A stretch of DNA of 45,091 nucleotides from Pseudomonadota bacterium (GTDB lineage: Bacteria; Pseudomonadota; Gammaproteobacteria; Burkholderiales; Thiobacillaceae), in NCBI GenBank assembly GCA_021802945.1, contig JAJZRE010000018.1:1-45091 (forward strand), in the 5' to 3' direction. Position numbers and translations under genes: made by a program. Under the pieces are notes generated by a model. It did no database searches and was not told the origin of the DNA. It was given only the letters and a program-made list of their open reading frames with translations. Shown one piece after another: positions 1 through 9,550 of the stretch (position 1 is its first letter; each line of letters begins with the position of its first letter).

Positions 1-1005
1 AAGGTCGCGCGCGAGCGGCTTTCCACCGTCTATTACCCCGGCGACAAGATCACCATGCTGCCGGAGGCGCTGATCCACCACTACACCCTGGGCGAAACCC
101 ACGACTGCCCGGCGCTGTCGCTGTATGTCGACGTGGCGTCCGACCTGCGCGTGCTCGGCACCGAGACCAAGCTCGAAATGGTGCACATCGCCGACAACCT
201 GCGCCACGAAACGCTGGAAGTGCTGTTCAACGACGACACCCTGAAGAACCCGGCGGTGCCCGACTACCCCTACCGCCACGAGCTGGAATGGCTGCGCGAC
301 TTTGCCGCCGTGCTGGAGGCGGGGCGCGGCAAGGCCGACACGGTCGATCGCGTCGACTACAACTTCAAGCTCGACAACGATCGCATCAGCATCGTGCCGC
401 GCAAGCGCGGCAGCCCGATCGACAAGGTGGTGTCCGAGCTGATGATCTTCGCCAACGCGCACTGGGGCGGCTGGCTGGCGGAGAAGCGCGTTCCCGGCAT
501 CTACCGCGCGCAGGCCAACGGCAAGACGCGCATGACGACTTCGCCCGATCCGCACCAGGGCCTCGGCGTCGACCAGTATGCATGGTCGTCGTCGCCCTTG
601 CGCCGCTACGTCGACCTGGTCAACCAGCGTCAGCTGATCAGCATCGTTCAAGGGACCGATCCGGTGTACCCGCCGCGCAGCGAAGCGCTGTTCTCGGTGG
701 TGCGCGACTTCGAGCTGGCGTACGACGCCTACAACGAATTCCAGCGGCGGCTGGAGCGCTACTGGATGCTGCGCTGGCTGATCCAGGAAAACGTTCACGA
801 AGTCACCGCGAGCGTGATCCGCGAAGACCTGGTGCGCTTCGACAGCCTGCCGCTGGTGACGCGCGCGCCCTCGGTGATGGGCGTTGCGGCCGGATCGAAA
901 GTGCTGCTCGCGATTTCCGACATCGACCTGCTCGACATCAGCTTTCATGCCGAGTATCGGGAGACCGTGGAAACACCGCCTGACAGCAGCCCCGCCGTCT
1001 CGTAG
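1..1005 (+). CDS. RNB-family exoribonuclease (RNase II/R type), 3' part
   Basis: The open frame runs in from base 1 (first residues KVARERLSTVYYPGD), so the gene begins before the window; about 334 residues are visible. It contains the C-terminal half of the RNB catalytic domain: after a DYNFKLD segment, the block YAWSSSPLRRYVDLVNQR corresponds to the conserved SPIRRYVDL region of RNase II-type 3'-5' exoribonucleases. These enzymes degrade RNA processively in the cytoplasm. The tail after the RNB domain is short and resembles a degenerate S1-like end. The N-terminal cold-shock and catalytic Asp motifs are outside the window, so activity cannot be judged. The tonB-family gene follows 29 bp later on the same strand. 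Confidence 0.85.
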   Translation, partial: KVARERLSTVYYPGDKITMLPEALIHHYTLGETHDCPALSLYVDVASDLRVLGTETKLEMVHIADNLRHETLEVLFNDDTLKNPAVPDYPYRHELEWLRDFAAVLEAGRGKADTVDRVDYNFKLDNDRISIVPRKRGSPIDKVVSELMIFANAHWGGWLAEKRVPGIYRAQANGKTRMTTSPDPHQGLGVDQYAWSSSPLRRYVDLVNQRQLISIVQGTDPVYPPRSEALFSVVRDFELAYDAYNEFQRRLERYWMLRWLIQENVHEVTASVIREDLVRFDSLPLVTRAPSVMGVAAGSKVLLAISDIDLLDISFHAEYRETVETPPDSSPAVS

Positions 1006-1034
1006 AATCGGGTTTCCCCTCACTTCCGGTCCGC

Positions 1035-1925
1035 ATGGTGTCTGCCCCGCCCCCCCATCTCGCCGCACCCTCCAGGCAGGGCACGCGCATGGCGCTGGCC
1101 CTGCTGGCGTCGGCGGCCGTGCACGGCATGGTGCTGTCGACCCAGTTCGTGCATGTCAACCCGCACCTGTTCGAGGATCCCAACCTGCCGATGGAGGTGG
1201 TGCTGGTCAACGCCAAGACCGCGGAATCGCCGCTCAATCCCGATGCGCTCGCACAGGTGAATCTGGCCGGCGGCGGCAACACCGATGAAGATCGCCGGCT
1301 GAAAAGCCCGCTGCCCGCCAGCCCGAAGAGCCAGACCGGCAGCGAGGAGGCCGCCCTGCAGGCCAAGGTGGCCACGCTCGAGCGGCAGGCCAAGACCCTG
1401 TTGACCCAGCTGAAAACCGACGGCCAGTTGCAGAACCCGCCGCCGGCGACGCCGGCGCCACCCCGGCCCACACCCGATGCCAGCCAGCTCGACGCGCAGG
1501 CACGCGAGATGGCGCAACTGCAGGCGCGCATCTCGCAGCAATGGGACGAATACCAGAAACGCCCCAAGCGCGCGTTCGTCGGCGCCAACGTCAAGGAATA
1601 CGCGTTTGCGCGCTACGTGGAAGACTGGGTCGCCAAGGTCGAGCGTATCGGCAACGTCAACTATCCCGAAGCCGCGCGCCGCCAGGGCATCTACGGCAGC
1701 CTGAGGCTGACCGTATCGATCTATTCCGACGGCCGCATCGAATCGATCGACGTGGATCGCTCGTCCGGCTCCAAGATCCTCGACACGGCAGCGATCAAGA
1801 TCGTCGAGCTCTCCGCGCCCTTTGCCCCCTTCCCCGCCGAAATGCGGAAGAAGGTCGACATTCTGGGAATCACCCGCACCTGGACGTTCACCCGCTCCGA
1901 CCAGCTCGTTGGCGGTACGGACTGA
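1035..1925 (+). CDS. TonB-family energy-transducer protein
   Basis: The 296-residue protein has one N-terminal membrane segment (about residues 18-38, preceded by Arg residues). A long Pro/Gln/Ala-rich and partly coiled periplasmic linker follows (about 60-180), then a C-terminal TonB fold (about 200-290). Typical signals are NYPEAARRQGIYGSLRLTV and the repeat-end motif with DGRIESIDV. TonB proteins carry proton-motive energy from ExbBD to outer-membrane receptors. No exbB or exbD gene is in the window, so the partner is unknown. The start at 1035 has no clear ribosome site; an in-frame ATG at 1089 is preceded by a purine-rich AGGCAGGG and is a real alternative, although it would leave few residues before the membrane segment. 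Confidence 0.8.
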   Translation: MVSAPPPHLAAPSRQGTRMALALLASAAVHGMVLSTQFVHVNPHLFEDPNLPMEVVLVNAKTAESPLNPDALAQVNLAGGGNTDEDRRLKSPLPASPKSQTGSEEAALQAKVATLERQAKTLLTQLKTDGQLQNPPPATPAPPRPTPDASQLDAQAREMAQLQARISQQWDEYQKRPKRAFVGANVKEYAFARYVEDWVAKVERIGNVNYPEAARRQGIYGSLRLTVSIYSDGRIESIDVDRSSGSKILDTAAIKIVELSAPFAPFPAEMRKKVDILGITRTWTFTRSDQLVGGTD

Positions 1926-2010
1926 CGTCCTTCGATCCGGCCGGCCGCAGCCACCCGGCCCCGTACCCCCAGTAGGGTTTTTACCCCCCACGAGGCCTGC
2001 CCGCGAGCCG

Positions 2011-2076
2011 TCAAAGGCTATTTGACGCCTTTATCACGTGATAAAATATTTGATTGTTCTAATATTTTCATTTAAT
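2011..2076 (+). promoter_or_regulatory. fbp upstream region with two LysR-type dyads and a promoter
   Basis: Two inverted repeats lie upstream of fbp: TCAAA-GGCTA-TTTGA (2011-2025) and a perfect 16-bp palindrome TTTATCACGTGATAAA (2030-2045). Their centres are about two helical turns apart. The second contains the T-N11-A pattern of LysR-type regulators. A possible promoter follows (TTGATT at 2050, TTTAAT at 2071, spacing 15). In autotrophs fbp is often controlled by the LysR regulator CbbR, so a CbbR site is a reasonable inference, but no cbbR gene is in the window. Confidence 0.45.
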
Positions 2077-2095
2077 TCCGTTCCTGGAGACCGTC

Positions 2096-3109
2096 ATGCA
2101 CACCGGCACCACCCTTACCCAGTTCATCATCGAAGAACAGCGCCGCACCGCCGGCGCCACCGGCGATTTCACCTCGCTGCTCAACGACGTCGTCACCGCC
2201 TGCAAGGCCATCTCCAACGCCGTCAACAAGGGCGCGCTGCTGGGCGTGATGGGCTCGCTCGACTCCGAGAACGTGCAGGGCGAGACGCAGAAGAAGCTCG
2301 ACGTCATCACCAACGAGATCATGATCCGCTCCAACGAGTGGGCCGGCCACCTCGCCGGCATGGCCTCGGAAGAGATGGACGAGGTGTACGCCATTCCCGG
2401 CCAGTACCCGCTCGGCAAGTACCTGCTGGTGTTCGATCCGCTCGACGGCTCGTCCAACGTCGACGTCAACATCTCGGTCGGCACCATCTTCTCGATCCTC
2501 AAGGCCCCGGTCGCCGGCCGCGCCGCCAAGATGGAAGACTTCCTGCAGACCGGCACCCAGCAGGTCTGCGCCGGCTACGCGATCTACGGCTCCTCGACCA
2601 TGCTGGTGCTGACCTTCGGCCACGGCACCAACGGCTTCACGCTCGACCGCGACGTCGGTGAGTTCGTGCTGACCCATCCCAACATGAAGATCCCCACCGA
2701 AACCAAGGAATTCGCGATCAACGCCTCCAACATGCGTTTCTGGGAAAAGCCGGTGCAGCGCTACGTCGACGAGTGCCTGGCCGGCAAGACCGGCCCGCGC
2801 GGCAAGGACTTCAACATGCGCTGGGTCGCCTCGATGGTCGCCGAAGTGCACCGCATCCTCACCCGCGGCGGCATCTTCATGTATCCCAAGGACACCAAGG
2901 ATCCGTCCAAGGCCGGCAAGCTGCGCCTGCTGTACGAAGCCAACCCGATGGCCTTCATCGTCGAGCAGGCCGGCGGCGCCGCCACCACCGGCTACCAGCG
3001 CATCCTCGATCTGGCGCCCGAAGGCCTGCACCAGCGCGTGCCGGTGATCCTCGGCTCCAGGACCGAGGTGGACACCGTGACCGGCTACCATCACGAAAAG
3101 GCGGCCTGA
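2096..3109 (+). CDS. fbp: Fructose-1,6-bisphosphatase, class I
   Basis: The 337-residue enzyme hydrolyses fructose 1,6-bisphosphate to fructose 6-phosphate, a step of gluconeogenesis and of the Calvin cycle. The class I metal/phosphate motif DPLDGSS lies at residues 114-120, with the acidic pair at 92-93 (SEEMDEVY) and the C-terminal substrate region RGGIFMYP and [17 protein letters not shown]. Length matches bacterial class I enzymes. CTGGAGA about 7 bases before the ATG is the ribosome site. The gene stands alone behind an AT-rich leader with two dyads and ends at a strong terminator. With RuBisCO at the other end of the window, a Calvin-cycle role is likely. Confidence 0.96.
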   Translation: MHTGTTLTQFIIEEQRRTAGATGDFTSLLNDVVTACKAISNAVNKGALLGVMGSLDSENVQGETQKKLDVITNEIMIRSNEWAGHLAGMASEEMDEVYAIPGQYPLGKYLLVFDPLDGSSNVDVNISVGTIFSILKAPVAGRAAKMEDFLQTGTQQVCAGYAIYGSSTMLVLTFGHGTNGFTLDRDVGEFVLTHPNMKIPTETKEFAINASNMRFWEKPVQRYVDECLAGKTGPRGKDFNMRWVASMVAEVHRILTRGGIFMYPKDTKDPSKAGKLRLLYEANPMAFIVEQAGGAATTGYQRILDLAPEGLHQRVPVILGSRTEVDTVTGYHHEKAA

Positions 3110-3179
3110 GCGCAATTGTTCACATGGGCGATTCCACGCGGGCTTCAGCCCATCGTGGACCGGCCCTGGCGCAGGCATG

Positions 3180-3206
3180 AAAAAGCCGGGCATTGCCCGG
3201 CTTTTT
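3180..3206. terminator. Bidirectional terminator between fbp and the GGDEF-EAL gene
   Basis: Perfect 12-bp inverted repeat AAAAAGCCGGGC / GCCCGGCTTTTT with loop ATT. It has a T-run on either strand, so it can end both fbp (+) and the convergent gene ending at 3225 (-). Confidence 0.9.
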
Positions 3207-3224
3207 CATGGGCGAGGCCGCACG

Positions 3225-5342
3225 CTACGCAGCCGCGCGACGCCGGCCGGGCTGTTGCATCAACCGGATGCATTCGTCGGGCGGCATAGGCCGGCTGAAC
3301 AGATAGCCCTGGACCTGGTCGCAATGGTTGGCACGGAGATAGGCCAGTTGCGCGTCGGTCTCGACGCCTTCCGCCACCACGGTCAGGCCGAGGCTGCTCG
3401 CCAGGGCGATGATCGTGCGCACGATGGCGGTGTCGTTGTCGTCGCCCGGAATGTCGCGGATGAAGGAACGATCGATCTTCAGGCAATGGATGGGGAAGGT
3501 CTTCAGGTAGCTCAACGACGAGTAGCCGGTACCGAAGTCGTCCACCGCAATGCGGATGCCCTGCCGTTGCAGTTCGCCCAGGACGGTCGAGGCGGATGAC
3601 AGGTTGTCCATGATCGACGATTCGGTGATTTCCAGTTCGAGGTCGCCCGGCGCCAGCCCCGCGTCCGCGAGGATGGAACCGATTTCCTCGGCCAGGTCCT
3701 TTTGCCGGAACTGCCGCGTCGACAGATTGACCGCCATGGTGCCGGCCGCGAGGCCCTGCTCCTGCCAGATACGCAGCTGACGGCAGGCCTCGCGCAACAC
3801 CCAGTCGCCGATCGGCAGGATCAGCCCGCTTTGTTCGGCAACCGGTATGAATTCTTCCGGGCTGACTGCGCCGAGTTCGAATGATTGCCAGCGCAACAAC
3901 GCCTCCCAGCCCATCAGGCGGCCTGACAGGATTTCCAGTTTGGGCTGGTAGTGCAGCCGAAACTCGTTGCGCGCCAGCGCGTGCTTCAGCCGCCCCTCCA
4001 GCAGCACGCGACGCTGGATTTCCTCGGACAGGTCGCGGCTGAACGTCACCAGACAGTTGCGCCCGGCCAGTTTTGCGCGATGCAGGGCAAGGTCGGCATA
4101 GCGCATCAGGATGCTGGCCGATTCGCCATCCGTCGGACAGGTGACGATGCCGATACTGGCGCTGATTTCCAGGCGGTCGCTCCCGACGTCGAATTCGCTG
4201 GCCATGGCCCGCAGCAGTGACTCGCCCACCTGCCTGGCCTCGTCGGCCGACGCGTTTTCCAGCAGGATCACGAACTCGTCGCCGCTGAAGCGGGCCAGGA
4301 AAGCAGCCGTCGGCAGGCTCGCGCGTATGCGCTGGGCGACAGCCATCAGCAACAAATCGCCCTGCTCGTGGCCCAGTGTGTCGTTCACATTCTGGAAGTG
4401 GTCCAGATCCAGCAGCAGAACGGCGCTGGGCGCATCCTGGCGGCTGCGTGCCATCGCCAGTTTGAGTTCGTCGTTGAATGCGGTGCGGTTGGGCAGGCCG
4501 GTCAGGTCGTCATGGCCGAGCATGTGGCGCATCTGCCGGAACGGCCGGCTCACGGCCTCGGCATAGATCGCGCGGTAAAGGAAATAATAGGCAAACACCT
4601 TGTAGGTGTGGCCGAGCAGATTGGCCGTACTGCTCACGTGCACATACACGGTGAAAAACAGTTCGCCCACCGCCATCAGCAGCAGGGCCAGCATCAGGCT
4701 CTCGAAATCACAATGGGTGATCCGCGGGCGGCGCACGAACAACAACGCGGCGACGGCAAGGTAAAAGCCGAACACGCCCCATTCGAGCGCCACCTTGAGC
4801 CCCGTCAACCCCTCGCCGATCACATACATCGCCGGAACGACTTGCGGCGACGCCAGCAACCAGACGGAAAGCGCCACCAGCACCAGCAGCAGCACGGCCC
4901 AGCCATAGCGATTGGCCTGGAAACGCGTGGCGGGTGATTCCGGAAGCAGCACATAGGCCAGAAGGCCGATGCCGGCTGCGAAGCGGCCGCACAGCCAGAA
5001 CACGATGGCTTTGTGGGGGGAATTCGGGCTGATCAGATCCGGCATCCCCGCATAGGACAGGAAATGCAGGGTGTCGAACAGGGCCACCGCCAGAAATGCG
5101 TAGCCCAGCGCCATGGCGCGGATCGAGCGCTCCGTTTCCTGCACGCCGTGACCGGTAAAGAACACCAGCGCCGCCACGATGATGGCAAAGACTTCCATCA
5201 TCGAATGGGCCGCCAGGAAAGTCGGGGACGAGATCACCAGCTGATTGGCTGGAACGGCCTGCCACAGCAACAGCGGAATGCTCGCAGCCAGTAGCAGCGT
5301 GCCGGCGCGGCGGTGTGTAGCGTATCCTGGCGGTAGCATCAA
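3225..5342 (-). CDS. MASE3-GGDEF-EAL c-di-GMP signalling protein
   Basis: The 705-residue membrane protein has an N-terminal block of about seven hydrophobic helices (residues 12-260) with HSMMEVFAIIVA and DTLHFLSYAGMPD motifs, typical of the MASE3 sensor. A GGDEF domain follows (about 272-430) and then an EAL domain (about 445-695). The GGDEF signature is SGDEF (353-357), one change from consensus, so cyclase activity is uncertain. The EAL domain keeps EALLR (480-484), ELEITES, DDFGTGYSSLSYL, KIDRSF and VVAEGVET, which suggests an active c-di-GMP phosphodiesterase. The ligand of the sensor is unknown. The gene is convergent with fbp across a shared terminator. Confidence 0.92.
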   Translation of the reverse strand: MMLPPGYATHRRAGTLLLAASIPLLLWQAVPANQLVISSPTFLAAHSMMEVFAIIVAALVFFTGHGVQETERSIRAMALGYAFLAVALFDTLHFLSYAGMPDLISPNSPHKAIVFWLCGRFAAGIGLLAYVLLPESPATRFQANRYGWAVLLLVLVALSVWLLASPQVVPAMYVIGEGLTGLKVALEWGVFGFYLAVAALLFVRRPRITHCDFESLMLALLLMAVGELFFTVYVHVSSTANLLGHTYKVFAYYFLYRAIYAEAVSRPFRQMRHMLGHDDLTGLPNRTAFNDELKLAMARSRQDAPSAVLLLDLDHFQNVNDTLGHEQGDLLLMAVAQRIRASLPTAAFLARFSGDEFVILLENASADEARQVGESLLRAMASEFDVGSDRLEISASIGIVTCPTDGESASILMRYADLALHRAKLAGRNCLVTFSRDLSEEIQRRVLLEGRLKHALARNEFRLHYQPKLEILSGRLMGWEALLRWQSFELGAVSPEEFIPVAEQSGLILPIGDWVLREACRQLRIWQEQGLAAGTMAVNLSTRQFRQKDLAEEIGSILADAGLAPGDLELEITESSIMDNLSSASTVLGELQRQGIRIAVDDFGTGYSSLSYLKTFPIHCLKIDRSFIRDIPGDDNDTAIVRTIIALASSLGLTVVAEGVETDAQLAYLRANHCDQVQGYLFSRPMPPDECIRLMQQPGRRRAAA

Positions 5343-5506
5343 GATTCGTTCTGTATGGGCGGAGATCCGTCAATTAACCATACTGGGTTACGGAGTATTA
5401 TCGGTGTGCCGGCGCAGGTCAACACGTCCGCGCGCCTCGCCCGAATCCGGACGCGCGCCGAGGCCTCCTCCAAGCTCGAGGCCCCGGGCGTGTCCTGTCT
5501 TTCTGA

Positions 5507-6936
5507 TTACGAAACATAGGCGGCTTGCTTGAACAAGTCCAGCGCCCGCACCCGCTGCGCGGCATGATCCACGATCGGCGCGGGATAAGAGAGTCCGATC
5601 ATGCAGCCGGTTCGCTGCTGCTCGGCGGCCGGCATCGTCCACGGTGCGTGGATGAACTTGTCTTGAACATCCGCCAGTTCCGGCAGGTAGCGGCGGATGA
5701 ATCGTCCTTGCGCATCGAACCGTTCGGACTGCGTCACCGGATTGAAGATGCGGAACCAGGGCTGGGCGTCGCACCCCACCGAGGCCGCCCACTGCCAGCC
5801 GCCGCTGTTGGCGGCAAGGTCGAAGTCGATCAATTTGTCGGCGAAGTATTTTTCACCCAGCCGCCAGTCGACCAGAAGGTCCTTGGCCAGGAACGACGCA
5901 GCCACCATGCGCAGACGGTTGTGCATGTAGCCGGTCTGGTCCAACTGCCGCATCGCGGCGTCGACCAGCGGATAGCCGGTGCGTCCCGCGCACCACGCCT
6001 CGAAATGACCGGGCGGATTCGGCCACGGCAGCGCGTCATATTGCGGCTTGAAGGCGTGGCCGCCGGCGATGTCGGGGCGATGCCACAGTATCTGATGGTG
6101 GAAATCGCGCCAGATCAGTTCCGACAGCCAGGCCTGCGCCCCGCGTCCGCCCTGCTGCCAGGCCGCGGCGGCCAGCTGGCGGACGGACACCGTGCCGAAG
6201 CGCAGGTGCACCGACAGATACGACGGCCCCTTCTGCGCGGGAAAATCACGCATTTCGTGATAACGGTCGATCCGGCGCAGGAAATCCTCGAAGAACTGCG
6301 CGCCACCCGACATGCCGGGCGCCACCTTCAGTTCGCGCAGGTGGGTGGGCACAAACCCAGTTCCTGCAGGCCCGGGATAGCGGTCGACCGCGCCACCAGC
6401 CGGTCGGCATACGGATCGACCGGATAGGCTTGCAGGTCATGCGGCGTCAGCCTTTTCAGCCAGGCATTCTTGTAGGGCGTAAAGACGCTGAAAGGCGTTC
6501 CGGCAGCTGTAAGCACTTCCTCACGTTCGAAGATGACCGCGTCCTTGTGGTGATGGACGGCGATCCCGCGGCGCTGCAGCGCGGCTTCGACGGCGGCGTC
6601 GCGCGCCAGGGCGGCGGGGTCGTCGTCGTGATTGAAGAACACGGCACCGACCCCGAGTTCAACTGCCAGCTGCACGATTTCGTCGCGCGCGACGCCGTGG
6701 CGGACGACGAGGCCGCCGCCCCGCGTCCGCAGGGCGCGCTGCAATTCGCCGACGCTGGCGTGGATGAATTCGACGCGACGATCGGCCCGCCCGGGAAGCG
6801 TATCCAGAATTTCCCGGTCGAAGACAAAGACGCAGACCACCTGCCGGGCGCCTTTCAGCGCATGGTAAAGCGCGGCGTGGTCGTAATCGCGCAAATCGCG
6901 GCGAAACCAGACCAGGACACGGGCATATTCAGGCAT
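5507..6936 (-). pseudogene. phrB: Class I deoxyribodipyrimidine photolyase, split by one frameshift
   Basis: Two overlapping minus-strand frames together make a full photolyase of about 476 residues. The first (6936 to 6328) holds the antenna-binding Rossmann half (VLVWFRRDLRDYDHAAL at the start). The second (6352 to 5507) holds the FAD-binding half, with YMHNRLRMVAASFLAKDLLVDWRLGE, the ANSGGWQWAASVGCDAQP active-site region and FNPVTQSERFD. The break is at about 6353-6355: minus strand CTGGGTTTGTGCCCACC would read LGFVPTHLRE if the T-run had one more T. The protein would repair cyclobutane pyrimidine dimers using light. A single missing T in a short run could be a true recent mutation or a base-calling error, since the rest is undamaged. 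Confidence 0.85.
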
Positions 6937-7023
6937 GGGGCATTCTGGCCGCTATATTGAAAGGAGGCGTGTCGAAAAAGGGTGTTTGCTTGTTTTGAGG
7001 CAGATTACAATGGGAACGCAATC

Positions 7024-7581
7024 ATGGATACCGTCAACCTCACCCACAATTTCCTGATCGCCATGCCCGGCATGGTCGACCCCAATTTCAACGGCACGCT
7101 GACCTACATCTGCGACCACAGCAAGCAGGGCGCGCTGGGCGTGGTGGTCAACCGGCCGATCGACCTCGACCTGTCGACGCTGTTCGAGCAGATCGGGCTG
7201 TCGCTGCCGGAGCGCCTGCAGAAAAAGACGGTGTATTTCGGCGGCCCGGTGCAGACCGAACGCGGCTTCGTGCTGCACACGCCGCCGCAGACCTTCAGTT
7301 CGACGCTGACCGTCAACAATGAAGTCAGCCTCACCACCTCGAAGGACGTGCTGGAAGCGGTAAGCCAGGGGGCCGGGCCGGAAAAATTCATGGTGTCGCT
7401 GGGCTACGCGGGCTGGTCGGCCGGCCAGCTCGAAGACGAAATCAAGCAGAATGCCTGGCTGTCGGTGGCGGCCGACCCGCAGGTGATTTTCGACCTGGCG
7501 CCCGAAGCGCGCCTGCCTGCCGCGATGAAGCTCCTGGGCATCGACTTCGCCAGCCTGTCCGAAGAAGCCGGGCACGCTTGA
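7024..7581 (+). CDS. yqgE: YqgE/AlgH family protein (UPF0301)
   Basis: The protein has 185 residues from the ATG at 7024. It has the family pattern [13 protein letters not shown] followed by [22 protein letters not shown] and, later, [14 protein letters not shown]. The molecular role is not settled; the gene is widely found directly before ruvX (yqgF), as here, where the two overlap by four bases. A GTG at 6982 would add 14 residues outside the family core, and the AAGGAGG at 6961 is too far from it, so 7024 is preferred. TACAAT at 7006-7011 could be a -10 element, which would give a very short leader. Confidence 0.9.
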   Translation: MDTVNLTHNFLIAMPGMVDPNFNGTLTYICDHSKQGALGVVVNRPIDLDLSTLFEQIGLSLPERLQKKTVYFGGPVQTERGFVLHTPPQTFSSTLTVNNEVSLTTSKDVLEAVSQGAGPEKFMVSLGYAGWSAGQLEDEIKQNAWLSVAADPQVIFDLAPEARLPAAMKLLGIDFASLSEEAGHA

Positions 7582-8015
7582 AGCCGGGAGAGACTCACGG
7601 CACGGTGCTGGCTCTCGACCTGGGCCTCAAGCGCACCGGCGTGGCCTCGGGCGAGCTGTCGATCGGCATCGCACATCCGCTCACCGTCATCCAGGCCGGT
7701 TCCAACGATGAACGGATCGCCGCCATCGCCCGGCTCGTGGCCGAATGGCAGCCGGTGCTGCTGGTGCTGGGCCTGCCCACCCACGCCGACGGCAGCGAGC
7801 ACGAGATGACGCGGGTGGCCAAAAACTTCGCGCGCAAATTAGAATCGCGCTTCGATCTCCCGGTTTTTCTGGTGGACGAGCGCCACACCAGCACGGCAGC
7901 CGAATCCGAGCTCCATGCACGCGGCATCCACGGCAAGAAGAACAAGGCGCTGGCGGACGCCGTCGCCGCCCAACTCATACTGCAGGGGTTTTTCGATGCA
8001 CGCCTCACTGCCTGA
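7578..8015 (+). CDS. ruvX: Putative pre-16S rRNA nuclease / Holliday junction resolvase-like YqgF (RuvX)
   Basis: This 145-residue RNase H-fold protein has [17 protein letters not shown] near the start (first catalytic Asp), [13 protein letters not shown] in the middle and the C-terminal block [14 protein letters not shown]. YqgF processes the 5' end of pre-16S rRNA in bacteria and was earlier proposed as a Holliday junction resolvase. The start is TTG at 7578, overlapping the yqgE stop as TTGA, which implies translational coupling. The gene end overlaps the start of pyrR by 20 bases. Confidence 0.92.
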   Translation: MKPGETHGTVLALDLGLKRTGVASGELSIGIAHPLTVIQAGSNDERIAAIARLVAEWQPVLLVLGLPTHADGSEHEMTRVAKNFARKLESRFDLPVFLVDERHTSTAAESELHARGIHGKKNKALADAVAAQLILQGFFDARLTA

Positions 8016-8490
8016 CGCCAACACGCTGATCGCGCGGCTCGCCGACGCCATCGCGCCCACGCTCACGCCCGACACGCTGATCGTCGGCATCCACACCGGC
8101 GGCGTATGGGTGGCCGAGCGCCTGCATGCGCTGCTGCAATGCACCAAGCCGCTCGGCACGCTCGACATTTCGTTCTATCGCGACGATTTCTCGCGCATCG
8201 GCCTGCACCCGCAGGTGAAGCCGTCCAATCTGCCCTTCGATCTGGAAGGCCGCGCCATCCTCCTGGTCGACGACGTGCTGCACACCGGGCGCACGGTGCG
8301 CGCGGCGATGAACGAGCTGTTCGACTACGGCCGCCCCGCTTCGATCCGGCTCGCCGTGCTGGTCGATCGCGGCGGCCACGAACTGCCGATCCGCCCCGAT
8401 TTCGCCGGCCTGACGATCGCCGTGCCCGATCACCAGAACATCAATCTTTCCCGCCTCGACGATGGCCATCTGACCCTGACCCTTGCATGA
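7996..8490 (+). CDS. pyrR: PyrR bifunctional regulator / uracil phosphoribosyltransferase
   Basis: The 164-residue phosphoribosyltransferase-fold protein has the PRPP-binding signature [14 protein letters not shown] (residues 87-100) and the YRDDF segment typical of PyrR. PyrR binds PRPP and UMP and in some bacteria acts as an RNA-binding attenuator; in proteobacteria its regulatory role is less certain. The ATG at 7996 with a GGGG-containing site upstream was chosen because the family starts here; an upstream in-frame Met (7915) lies inside ruvX. The stop overlaps the pyrB start (ATGA). Confidence 0.92.
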   Translation: MHASLPDANTLIARLADAIAPTLTPDTLIVGIHTGGVWVAERLHALLQCTKPLGTLDISFYRDDFSRIGLHPQVKPSNLPFDLEGRAILLVDDVLHTGRTVRAAMNELFDYGRPASIRLAVLVDRGGHELPIRPDFAGLTIAVPDHQNINLSRLDDGHLTLTLA

Positions 8491-9440
8491 ACCTACAACT
8501 CGCTGAAGACGGCAGGCTGCGGCACCTGCTCACCCTCGACGGCCTGCCGCGCGCCATCATCACGCAAATCCTCGATACCGCCGAATCCTTCATGGACGTT
8601 GGCGAACGCGAGGTGAAGAAGGTCCCCCTGCTGCGCGGGAAAAGCATCTTCAACCTGTTCTTCGAACCCTCGACGCGCACCCGCACCACCTTCGAGATCG
8701 CCGCCAAGCGCCTGTCCGCCGACGTGGTCAATCTCAACATCGCCACCTCCAGCCAGACCAAGGGCGAGGCAATCCTCGACACCGTCGACAACCTCGCCGC
8801 CATGCACGCCGACATGTTCATCGTGCGCCACGCGCAGTCGGGCGCGGCGCATTTCATCGCGCGCCACGTGGCGCCGCACATCTCGGTGGTGAATGCGGGC
8901 GACGGCCGCCACGCGCACCCCACCCAGGGGCTGCTCGACATGTTCACCATCCGCCGCTACAAGGGCGAGTTCCACAACCTGACCGTGGCCATCGTCGGCG
9001 ACGTGCTGCATTCGCGCGTGGCACGCTCGCAGATCCACGCGCTGACCACGCTGGGGGTACCGGAAGTCCGCGTGATCGGGCCGAAAACCCTGCTCCCCGC
9101 CGGGGTCGAGCAGATGGGCGTCAGGGCTTTCCACGACATGGAAGCCGGTCTCGCCGGCTGCGACGTGGTCATCATGCTGCGCCTGCAGAACGAGCGCATG
9201 AAGGGCGCGAGGCTTCCCAGCGCGCAGGAATACTTCAAGTTCTTCGGCCTGACGCCGGAAAAACTCGCGCTCGCCAAGCCGGATGCCATCGTGATGCATC
9301 CCGGCCCGATGAACCGCGGCGTCGAAATCGCGTCCGAAGTCGCCGACGGCCCGCAGTCGGTGATCCTGCCGCAGGTCACCTACGGCATTGCGGTGCGCAT
9401 GGCGGTCATGGCGATGCTGGCGGGAGGGGCAACAGCATGA
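8487..9440 (+). CDS. pyrB: Aspartate carbamoyltransferase catalytic subunit
   Basis: The 317-residue enzyme condenses carbamoyl phosphate with aspartate in de novo pyrimidine synthesis. It has the carbamoyl-phosphate motif [39 protein letters not shown] and the aspartate-domain [11 protein letters not shown]. The start is the ATG overlapping the pyrR stop. A separate regulatory chain (pyrI) is absent; in its place a non-catalytic dihydroorotase homologue lies just downstream, as in Pseudomonas, where the two proteins form one dodecameric complex. Confidence 0.97.
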   Translation: MNLQLAEDGRLRHLLTLDGLPRAIITQILDTAESFMDVGEREVKKVPLLRGKSIFNLFFEPSTRTRTTFEIAAKRLSADVVNLNIATSSQTKGEAILDTVDNLAAMHADMFIVRHAQSGAAHFIARHVAPHISVVNAGDGRHAHPTQGLLDMFTIRRYKGEFHNLTVAIVGDVLHSRVARSQIHALTTLGVPEVRVIGPKTLLPAGVEQMGVRAFHDMEAGLAGCDVVIMLRLQNERMKGARLPSAQEYFKFFGLTPEKLALAKPDAIVMHPGPMNRGVEIASEVADGPQSVILPQVTYGIAVRMAVMAMLAGGATA

Positions 9441-9550
9441 GCCACCTGACGAGGGCCCCGCGCAGCGGGATCGGCGGCACGGCGAATGCTGTCAGACGCC
9501 GGCGCAATGAAGCCCGCACCCGTGAACACCTGACCGAGGCGTCCGCATGA
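9437..9550 (+). CDS. 37-codon ORF bridging pyrB and pyrC'
   Basis: A short frame begins at ATG 9437, overlapping the pyrB stop (ATGA), and ends with TGA at 9548-9550, overlapping the pyrC' ATG in the same way. GGGAGGGG lies 8-15 bases upstream. The 37-residue product is Arg-rich with no recognised domain. It fills the entire gap between the two genes, so ribosomes could pass through it from pyrB to pyrC'. It may be a coupling device, a remnant of an N-terminal extension or chance; no function is claimed. Confidence 0.35.
   Translation: MSHLTRAPRSGIGGTANAVRRRRNEARTREHLTEASA

Noticed and set aside
1926-2010. Terminator after the tonB-family gene
   Set aside because: GC-rich with some G/C runs, but no clean stem followed by T-run was found.
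5343-5506. Possible gene between the GGDEF-EAL gene and the photolyase
   Set aside because: Only short frames without start sites or known motifs; the stretch holds likely promoter sequence for the minus-strand gene and weak inverted repeats.
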